The notes beneath the pieces were generated by a model. It saw only the letters and a program-made list of their open reading frames with translations. It was not told where the DNA came from and made no database searches. The translations under genes and the position numbers were made by a program. A stretch of 64,000 bases of DNA, taken from the NCBI RefSeq assembly GCF_022664455.2, contig NZ_JAKRKC020000001.1, forward strand, positions 2,857,001-2,921,000, in the 5' to 3' direction. Positions 56,521 through 64,000 of the stretch are shown one piece after another. The stretch comes from Actinomadura luzonensis (GTDB lineage: Bacteria > Actinomycetota > Actinomycetes > Streptosporangiales > Streptosporangiaceae). The number at the start of each line of letters is the position of its first letter. Position 1 is the first letter of the stretch.

Positions 56521-59500
56521 ATGCCGGGCGGATGGGAGGTGCTCGGCCTGACCGGCGACCCCGCGCCCGGCGACCCGGGCCAGGTGCGGGGGCTCGCCGG
56601 CCGGCTGCTGGAGGAGGCGCGGCTCGCCGAGGACAACACGGCCCGGCTCAACGCCGTCTCCGGCGGCGCGGGAGCCCTGCGCATGCGCGGCGACTACGCC
56701 GCCGCCTACGGCGAGGCGCTGGGCGAGCTGCCCGGCGAGCTGGCCAAGCTGGGCAGGGCGTACCGGGGCGCGGGGACCGCGCTCATGACGTACGCGGGCA
56801 GCCTCGAGCAGGCCAGGCAGCAGGCGGGCGCGGCGCTCGACCAGGGCCGCGCGGCCGAGGTCCGCTACCAGGGCGCCCTGCGCGAGGTGCGCGCCCAGCT
56901 CCTCCGGCCCCACCGGCGACCTGGCGCAGGTCGAGGCGGCGGTCGGCGCGGCCGACCCGGCCGTGCGGGCCGCCGTCCGGCCGGCCGTGCAGCGGGCCCG
57001 CGACGCCGAGACCGACCGCGCCCGCGCGCGCCGGATCGCCGACGAGGCCGCGCGGCTGCGCGGCGACGCCGAGTCGCGCGCGGTCAGGGAGCTCGAGGAC
57101 GCGCTCGACGGCAGCGGCATCAAGAACAAGACCTTCCTGGAGAAGGCGTGGGACGTGATCTCGACGCCGTTCCGGTCGTGGGACGACTTCGTGTCGTTCG
57201 CGGGCAAGGTCGCCATGGTGGCCGGGCTGGTGGTGCTGGTGATCGGCACCGGCGGGCTGGCCGGGGCGATCCTCGCCGGGGTGGCGGTGGCCGCGGGGGC
57301 GGTGGTGCTGGCCGACGCGCTGAACAAGTACCGCCAGGGCCGCGGCTCGCTCGGCCAGGTGGCGCTGGCCGCGGTCGGGGTGCTGCCGTTCGGCAAGGGC
57401 GCGGGGCTGCTCGCGCAGAGCGTCAAGGCGCTGTCGCGGCTGCGCGGCGCGGCGGCCCTGGTACGGGGCGGCGGCGGGCGCGCGCTCGGGCTCGGCGCGC
57501 TGCGCGCCGGCCTCGGCGGTACGGCCACCTCGATCCGCTCAGCGATCAACGCCGGCGGCACCCGCGCCGGCGCGGCGGCGAACGCGGCCTGGCAGCGCGG
57601 CCGCCAGTTCTTCAGCAAGGACCCCGTGCACTTCCCGACCGGCATCGTGCTGCTCCCGCAGACCGACGTGGACCTGCCCGGCGTGCTCCCGCTCCGCCTG
57701 GAACGCACCCATCTGTCCGCGCACCGCACCGGACGCTGGTTCGGCCGCTCCTGGGCCTCGACCCTCGACCAGCGCGTGGAGGTGGACGACGAGGGCGTGT
57801 GCCTGGTCACCGAGACCGGCGTCCTGCTCGCCTTCCCGCACCCGTCGCCGGACGGCGGCGAGCCCGCCCTCCCCGCCGACGGCCCACGCCTCGAACTGCG
57901 CGCCGACGGGGACGCGTACACCGTCACCGACCCCCTGACCGGCCGCACCACTCACTTCGCCGGCCCGGGCGAGGTCCGGCCCGTCAGCGCGGTCACCGAC
58001 CGCAACGGCAACCGCATCGACTTCCACTACACCCCCGACGGCCTGCTGACCGACGTCACGCACTCCGGCGGCTACCACCTGGACGTCGAGACCCGGCAGG
58101 GCCGGGTGGTCGAGATCCGCCTGCGCGGCGCCGGCCAGACCCTGCTCACCTACGGCTACGACGACGACACCGGCGACCTCACCGAGGTGGTCAACTCCTC
58201 AGGGCTGCCGCTGCGGTTCTCCTACGACGAGGAGGGCCGGATGACGCGGTGGCTGGACCGGATCGGCACCTGGTACGCGTACACGTACGACGAGGAGGGC
58301 CGCTGCGTCTCCGGCACCGGCGCCGGCGGCGTCTTCGCCACCGAGATCGGCTACGGCGACGGCGTCACCACCGCCCGCGACTCCCTCGGACACACCACCA
58401 CGTACCACTACAACGACCTCCTCCAGGTCACCCGCGAGACCGACCCGCTGGGCCACGCCACCCACTACCGCTGGGACCCCTTCGACCGGCTCCTCGCCCG
58501 TACCGACCCGCTCGGCGCCACCACGGAGTTCGGCTACGACGACGCCGGCGCCCTGCTGTCGGTCGTCCGCCCCGACGGCGCCGTCCGCCGCGTCACCCGC
58601 ACCCCGCTCCACCTCCCGGAGACCGTCACCGACCACGACGGCACCACCACGACCTTCACCTACGACGACCGCGGCAACCCGCTCTCCGACGGCACGACGA
58701 CCTGCTCCTACGACGAGCGCGGCGCCCTGACCTCGATCACCGACGCGCTCGGCCACACCCACGCCCTCCGCAACGACCCGGCCGGCCTGCCCGTCGCGAT
58801 CACCGACCCGCTCGGCGGCACCACCCGCCACGACCGCGACCCCTTCGGCCGCGTCACCGCGACCACCGACCCCCTCGGCAACACCACCCGCCACACCTGG
58901 ACGGTCGAGGGCCGCCCCGCCACCCGCACCCTGCCCGGCGGCGCCACCGAACACCGCCGCTACGACGCCGAGAACAACCTCATCGAGCACGTGGATGCCC
59001 TCGGCCAGGTCACCCGCACCGAGATCGGGCCGTTCGACCAGCCCGCCGCCCGCACCACGCCCGACGGCGCCCGCCTGGAGTTCGCCTACGACACCGAGCT
59101 GCGCCTGCTGGCGGTCACCGACCCGCAAGGGCTGACCTGGCGGTACACCTACGACGCGGCGGGCGGCCTCACCGAGGAGAGCGACTTCGACCAGCGCGTC
59201 ATCACCTACGCCCGCGACCCGGCGGGCCGCGTCACCGAGCGCGTCAACGGCGCGGGCCAGTCCACGACGTACGTGCACGACGTGCTCGGCCAGGTCGTCG
59301 CGCGACACTCCGGCGGACAGGCCACGACCTTCGCCTACGACGAGCTCGGCCGCCTGGTCCGGGCCGCGAACGCCGACGCCGTCCTCACCTTCGCCCGGGA
59401 CGCCGCCGGCCGCGTCACGGCCGAGACGTGCAACGGCCGCGCCGTCACCTCCGCCTACGACGCGGCGGGCCGGCGCACCGCGCGCCGCACCCCGTCCGGC

Positions 59501-60940
59501 GCGCGGACGGCCTGGGCCTACGACGCGTGCGGGCAGCCCGCCTCCGTCCGGACGGGCGGGCAGACGATCCGGTTCGGCTACGACCCCGCCGGCCGCGAGA
59601 TCTCCCGCGACTTCGGCGCCGACGTCACGCTGACCAGCCACTGGAGCGCAGACTCCCGGCTCGACAGCCAGATCCTGACCGCGGGCCCGGCCCAGCGGGT
59701 CGTCCAGAGCCGCCGCTACGGCTACCGCGCCGACGGGCACGTCACCGAGATCGACGACCTGCTCGCCGGGCCGCGGCGCTTCGACCTCGACCCGGTCGGG
59801 CGCGTCACCGGCGTGCTCGGGCCCGGCTGGTCGGAGCGGTACGCGTACAACGTGGCCGGCCAGGTCACCGACGCCCTCTGGCCCGCCCCGGCCGACTCGC
59901 GCGGCCCGCGCGCCTACACCGGCACCCTGATCCGCCAGGCCGGCCGCACCCACTACGCCTACGACCGCCAGGGCCGCCTGGTCCTGCGCCGGCAGAAGGG
60001 CCTGTCCGCCAAGCCCCGCACCTGGCACTACACCTGGGACGCCGACGACCGCCTGACGTCCGTCACCACCCCCGACGGCACCCGCTGGCGCTACCTCTAC
60101 GACCCGCTCGGCCGCCGCATCGCCAAGGAGCACGCCGACGGCACCCACCGCACCGACTTCGTCTGGGACGGCCTCACCCTCGCCGAACAGTCCACCGGGG
60201 ACCGCACCACGTCCTGGGACTGGCAGCCCGGCACCTTCCACCCCCTCGCCCAGACCGACCGCCACCACGACCAGGACCGGTACGACGAACGGTTCCACGC
60301 CATCACCACGGACCTGATCGGCACCCCGACCGCCCTGGTCGCCCCGGACGGCACCCTCACCTGGCGCCCCCGCCCCCACACCCTCTGGGGCGCCGGCCCC
60401 GCCGACACCGACTGCCCCCTCCGCTTCCCCGGCCAGTACGCCGACCCCGAGTCCGGCCTCCACTACAACTTCTTCCGCTACTACGACCCGGAGAGCGCCC
60501 GTTACCTCAGCGACGACCCGCTCGGCCTGCTCGGCGGGTCGGATCCGGGCGCCTACGTGGTCAATCCGTACTCCTGGTGCGACCCGTTCGGGCTGAGCCC
60601 GTACCGGCCGCAGGGCGCGTCGCGGCCGTACGTCAACCCCAGGGGAAACTGGACCAACGACCTGTACACGGTGGACCGGCAGAAGATGCTCAAGCACCTC
60701 GACGGGACGCCGGGGGAGAGCCAGTTCCTGTTCCATGTGGAGGCCGAGAAGCTAGCATTGGACGCGGCCGCCTTCGCTGACGCGAACAACCTGTGGGTCC
60801 TCAACAAGGCCCGCGTGCTCGTCACCAACGGGCCGATCGGCGTGCACGCCCGGACCGGCCATCTCACTGACTGGATAACGGTCACCAGGAGTGGAAAGAA
60901 GATCCACGCCTGGCCCATGTTGCCGTCGAGCGTTCCTTGA
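56521..60940 (+). CDS. Giant RHS polymorphic toxin, one-base frameshift
   Basis: About 1472 aa if the frame is restored. From ATG 56521 a WXG-like helical domain (MPGGWEVLGLTGDPAPGDPG to about 140) changes frame at a CCCC run (56908-56911); dropping one C rejoins it with TGDLAQVEAAVGAADPAVRA. Two hydrophobic helices (about 229-265) precede a DUF6531-like segment (KDPVHFPTGIVLLPQTDVDL), then roughly 25 YD repeats. The RHS core ends with PGQYADPESGLHYNFFRYYD and NPYSWCDPFGL, the usual autocleavage and toxin border. The last 115 residues are a variable toxin tip with VEAEKLALDAA and GVHARTGHLTDWI. An immunity candidate follows. The toxin chemistry is not recognised. Confidence 0.85.
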
Positions 60941-60954
60941 GGAAAGAGGAAGAT

Positions 60955-61281
60955 ATGACGGAGCTGGGTGGTTGGCTGCGAGCCGCCAACCTGAAGGGTT
61001 TCATGCTCGCGCTCTCGGAGATCATCGCCTACGACTTCGACGACTCCGACTGGGACGCCATCGCTTTCGGCCTGGAACGGGACGCGGAGAAGGACGCCTG
61101 GTTCACCTACCCCCTCGGGCACGCGGGGCTGACGGTGACGATCTCCAAGGCGACCGAGGAAGGGACGATCGATCTCAGGATCGCCGTTCCGGACGGGATT
61201 CCCTGCCTGCGCGAGAAGATCGACGTCGCCTGGATGGTGTTCAACCAGTTCGACGTGAACCCCGACGTCGAGATCCTGTAG
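60955..61281 (+). CDS. Probable immunity protein for the RHS toxin
   Basis: 108 aa from ATG 60955 with GAGGAAG upstream, 14 bases after the toxin stop. Acidic: MTELGGWLRAANLKGFMLAL, then YDFDDSDWDAIAFGLERDAE and FNQFDVNPDVEIL. Size, charge and position match immunity proteins that block the toxin tip of RHS systems. The family is not recognised, which fits the unusual toxin end. Confidence 0.7.
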   Translation: MTELGGWLRAANLKGFMLALSEIIAYDFDDSDWDAIAFGLERDAEKDAWFTYPLGHAGLTVTISKATEEGTIDLRIAVPDGIPCLREKIDVAWMVFNQFDVNPDVEIL

Positions 61282-61313
61282 GTCACCACGGTCGCCGGGA
61301 GGTGAGCGGCTCG

Positions 61314-61712
61314 GTGCGTGAGGTCAGGTGGCGGTCCTTCTCGCGTGCGGACTACGACGCGCTGGCCGAGAAGGCCGCCGCGCTGCTGGCGGGTCTGCGT
61401 GACGGCGAGGTCCAGGAGGTCGCCTACCGGGAGGAGGAGTGTCCCGCCTGCGGGCGGCGGGGCCTGCGCTCGTTCTACCGGGACCACGTCGGCGAGCGCC
61501 GCACCGTCGGCATGTCCTCCGTCTGGTGCACTCATTGCCACCGGTACGCGTCGGCGACGACCGTCACCATGGCCGCCGCGGGCTTCGACGTCGACCGGGT
61601 GCCCGAGGGTGTGGTGCGGGGGCTCGGCGGGCTGGAGTTGCCCGAGTACCTGGACGCGCTCGACCGGCTCTGGGACGAGGGCGTGCTGCCGCAGCGGATC
61701 AGGCGCCGGTGA
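61314..61712 (+). CDS. Small zinc-ribbon protein after the toxin-immunity pair
   Basis: 132 aa. Start at GTG 61314 because GGAGGTGA lies just upstream; a GTG at 61302 would sit inside that site. A zinc ribbon is formed by CPAC (about 43-46) and CTHC (about 72-75). The C-terminal part (GFDVDRVPEGVVRGLGGLEL and WDEGVLPQRIRR) looks like an interaction region. It may be a second immunity protein or regulator. It overlaps the end of the convergent FtsK gene by 14 bases. Confidence 0.6.
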   Translation: MREVRWRSFSRADYDALAEKAAALLAGLRDGEVQEVAYREEECPACGRRGLRSFYRDHVGERRTVGMSSVWCTHCHRYASATTVTMAAAGFDVDRVPEGVVRGLGGLELPEYLDALDRLWDEGVLPQRIRRR

Positions 61713-64000
61713 GGGCGATCTGGATCAGGTCGGTGCGGCGGCCCACGGACAGGTAGGCGCGGCCCGGCGGTCCGGTGAAGAACTGGTCGGGTTCCAGGGT
61801 GAGGGCGTGTTCGCGGGCCGTCACGCGGTTCGACGGGGCGAGGACGACGCGGGCGCCGGCGCGGAGGGTCTCGGTGACCTCCTGGGACAGGGCGCGGCGG
61901 TGGCCCTCCAGTATCGGGGTGGCGTCGCCGGCCAGGATCAGGGCGCGGCGGCCCAGCTCGGCAGGGGTGAGGAGGTCCTGGAGGAGGGTGGGGAGGGTGT
62001 CGAAGTTCTGCTCGCCCGGAGTGATCGTGAGCTGGTCGAAGTCGTCGAGGAGCACGGCGTAGGGGGTGCCGGCGAAGGGGGCGGCCGCGGCGCGGAGGTC
62101 GGCGTCGGTGAAGGCGGTGCCGGTCAGGAGGCGGGCGCCGGGCGGGAGGGCGCGGGCCAGCGGGGAGCGGGGCGGGGCGAGCGCGAGGACGCCGACGCCC
62201 GCGCGGAGCAGGCCGGTGGCGAGGACGAGGGCGGCGTTGCTGCGGCCCGAGCCGGGCGGGCCCGAGACGAGGGCGAGGTGCGGGCCCGCGCCGAACAGGT
62301 CCAGGGCGACCGGGCGCACGTCCGGCCCGCCGACGCCGATCGGGATCCCGCCGGCGCTGACAGGGGTCGCGCCGACGCTGACAGGGGGGCCGGCGAGTTC
62401 GTCCAGGGGGAGGGCGGCGGGCAGGGGCGGGAACGACTTCGGGAACGGGGGGCCCGGCAGCGGCCACGGCGGGTCGAGGGGCAGGGCGATCTGGGCGTGC
62501 AGGCCGGTGGCGGCGTCGATCGCGCGGCCGGGCAGCACCGGCGGCGACACCATGCCGGACGACGCCAGGTACGAACGCCGCGTCTCCTCCCGCGCGAAGG
62601 GCAGGAGCAGCCGCCGCGAGAACAGGTCCGGGGTCTTGCCCCGCAGCATGTCGTGCCCGCCTGCCGCCACCACATGCACGCCGACCGGCGGGCCGCCCGC
62701 GACGACGCCGCGCAGCGTCACCAGCAGCGAGGTCTCCACGAAGTCGGGGTCGCCGCGGTTCTCGAAGTACTCCCAGCCGTCGATGAGCAGCACGATCACG
62801 GGCGGCCGCGGCGACGGCCGGGCCAGGCGGCGGCGGTCCACCTCGCCGGCGAGCCAGGTCACGAGCCGGCGGATCCGGTCCGGTTCGGCGGCGTTCGCGA
62901 CCGCGCCGCAGATCGGCAGGCGTTCGTAGGGGGCCAGGCCGCCCGGCTGGTTCTCGATGACGTACAGCCACACCTGGGCGGGCGGGCAGCGGGTGGCCAG
63001 GCTGGAGATGAGGGTGCGGGCGAACGTGGTCCGGCCCGACTGGGGGCCGCCGGCCACGAGCAGCCGTTCGGTGCCGGCGAGGTCGAGCGTCATCGCGGGC
63101 TGGGCCTGGAGGGCGGGGTCGTCCAGAAGGGCGAACGGCACGGGCGGCGGGTCGCCGGGCGCGGGGGAGCGGGCGGCGTGGCGTCCCCGGGCCGCCGCCG
63201 CCCCCGGCAGAAGCGCCGGGTCCGAGGCAGCGGGAGAGGCAGCGGGAGAGGCGGAGGAGGGAGCGGGAGAGGCGGCGGGAGAGGGGTGGGGCGGCGGCGC
63301 CGGATCGAGGGCGGCGGGCGGGGGGAGGATGGCGGTCAGGTCCAGGGCGGCGGGCAGCGGCGGCAGGAGCGGGCGGAACGGCGGCTCGAAGGCCAGGCGC
63401 CCGGCGGCGGCGCGGACGGCGGCGATCGCGAGGTCCTGGTCCGTGGGCCCGTTCGCGGGCCGGGACGGCGGCTCGGGCCGGGGCAGGCCGAGCGCCGTCC
63501 ACGGCAGCACCCGGGCACGCGCCGGCGCCGCGCCGGCGGCGGGCGGCGGGTCGCCGAGGTAGCCGGTCTGGAAGAGCTGCGGCGTCCGCTGCTCGCCGCC
63601 CACCCGCATGATCATGCCGCGCCCCCGCAGCCGGGACGGGATCGCGGCGGCGTCCGGCACGCCCAGCACCTCCACGCTGTCGGAGGGCTCGTTCTGGCGC
63701 AGGGTGACGCGCAGCGAGATGTTGTTGCGGAGCTCGGGCGACAGCTTGCCCTGCAACGACTGCGTGGCCAGCACCAGGTGCATGCCGAGCGAGCGGCCCT
63801 TGGCGGCCACGTTGACCAGCTCGCGCAGGAAGTCGGGCGAGCTCTCCAGCACCCGCGCGAACTCGTCGAACACCATCACCAGCCGCGGCAGCCGCCCGCC
63901 GGCCGCCCAGTAGGCGTCGATCTCGCCGCCGTGCCGGGCGAGGATCGCCTCCCTGCGGCGGACCTCGGCCCGTACGGAGGCGAGGACGCGCCGGGCGGCG
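61699..64000 (-). CDS. FtsK/EccC-type secretion ATPase, C-terminal part
   Basis: At least 767 codons, open to the right edge, so the N-terminus is missing. The first ATPase domain in view has the Walker B RLPRLVMVFDEFARVL and ATQSLQGKLSPELRNNISLR. After a Pro/Ala-rich spacer, domain 2 has P-loop VAGGPQSGRTTFARTL and Walker B VIVLLIDGWEYF. Domain 3 has VSGPPGSGRSNAALVL and YAVLLDDFDQL. Three tandem FtsK-like ATPases are the EccC plan of type VII secretion. It converges with the toxin operon and is its likely export motor. Confidence 0.9.
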   Translation of the reverse strand, partial: AARRVLASVRAEVRRREAILARHGGEIDAYWAAGGRLPRLVMVFDEFARVLESSPDFLRELVNVAAKGRSLGMHLVLATQSLQGKLSPELRNNISLRVTLRQNEPSDSVEVLGVPDAAAIPSRLRGRGMIMRVGGEQRTPQLFQTGYLGDPPPAAGAAPARARVLPWTALGLPRPEPPSRPANGPTDQDLAIAAVRAAAGRLAFEPPFRPLLPPLPAALDLTAILPPPAALDPAPPPHPSPAASPAPSSASPAASPAASDPALLPGAAAARGRHAARSPAPGDPPPVPFALLDDPALQAQPAMTLDLAGTERLLVAGGPQSGRTTFARTLISSLATRCPPAQVWLYVIENQPGGLAPYERLPICGAVANAAEPDRIRRLVTWLAGEVDRRRLARPSPRPPVIVLLIDGWEYFENRGDPDFVETSLLVTLRGVVAGGPPVGVHVVAAGGHDMLRGKTPDLFSRRLLLPFAREETRRSYLASSGMVSPPVLPGRAIDAATGLHAQIALPLDPPWPLPGPPFPKSFPPLPAALPLDELAGPPVSVGATPVSAGGIPIGVGGPDVRPVALDLFGAGPHLALVSGPPGSGRSNAALVLATGLLRAGVGVLALAPPRSPLARALPPGARLLTGTAFTDADLRAAAAPFAGTPYAVLLDDFDQLTITPGEQNFDTLPTLLQDLLTPAELGRRALILAGDATPILEGHRRALSQEVTETLRAGARVVLAPSNRVTAREHALTLEPDQFFTGPPGRAYLSVGRRTDLIQIALTGA

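Noticed and set aside
58199..60736. 845-codon minus-strand frame opposite the RHS gene
   Set aside because: It is a low-complexity Val/Gly/Ala shadow created by YD-repeat codon bias; the plus strand has clear RHS motifs.

Overview
The window is high-GC actinobacterial DNA with dense, mostly non-overlapping coding. Markers of the phylum are mycothiol genes (an mshD-type mycothiol synthase and two mycothiol-dependent DinB-like proteins), a SARP/AfsR regulator, a type VII (ESX-like) secretion locus, a candidate PHO box, and many GTG or near-leaderless starts. A filamentous member of the Streptosporangiales (for example a Nonomuraea-like genus) fits best. That placement is inferred from gene style, not from a marker gene. 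Both ends cut genes: a response regulator on the left and an FtsK/EccC ATPase on the right.

0-9.6 kb: small stress, drug and metabolic units in convergent and divergent pairs. They are a two-component system, a PAF-acetylhydrolase-like lipase, a FAD monooxygenase with a divergent TetR, an azoreductase-SMR pair under a divergent TetR with a large palindromic operator, a nucleotidyltransferase/SDR pair whose start codons are 10 bases apart, a PRPP synthetase and a HAD phosphatase. 9.7-20.7 kb: an alkyl-sulfatase-like enzyme, an NCS1 permease, a DHA2 MFS pump, a MazG-like protein, an NmrA-like reductase, a methyltransferase, a large secreted zincin with DUF11 repeats, and a DoxX-like protein.

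20.7-26.2 kb: the strongest candidate for an undescribed system. A 19-residue peptide gene (too short for routine ORF calling) has a strong ribosome binding site. A perfect 14-bp hairpin separates it from a ThiF/E1-like adenylating enzyme, which is translationally coupled to a membrane M50 protease. A SARP-NTPase-TPR activator is divergent. This looks like a minimal RiPP-type cassette. 26.7-30.2 kb holds an XRE-TPR regulator with an in-frame 12-bp minisatellite, divergent from a cysteine desulfurase fused to a SAM methyltransferase.

30.6-37.9 kb: an eroded accessory island of lower GC. It holds an acetyltransferase with two in-frame stops, other broken genes, two decayed IS5-type transposases, a triple-S1-domain protein, and a duplicated ribbon-helix-helix antitoxin. 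The island abuts tRNA-Gly(CCC). A 53-bp perfect repeat of the tRNA 3' half and about 400 bp of flanking similarity mark an integration hot spot.

38-54.3 kb: the backbone resumes with dcd, a DUF47-Pit phosphate transport operon behind a four-unit PHO-box array, mshD, a secreted 5'-nucleotidase, acetyltransferases, a tiny aromatic secreted peptide, CstA, a MarR/mycothiol pair, tenA with a partial TPP-riboswitch-like leader, a LigD-type polymerase domain, a secreted M28 aminopeptidase, and an ArsR-AHSA1 fusion with a near-consensus promoter.

54.5-64 kb: a type VII-linked polymorphic toxin locus. In order it has a pseudokinase, an ESX-like helical protein, a 43-aa membrane peptide, an unknown 193-aa protein, a WXG100-like protein, a very large RHS toxin (interrupted by one base in a C-run), two probable immunity or accessory genes, and a convergent FtsK/EccC ATPase.
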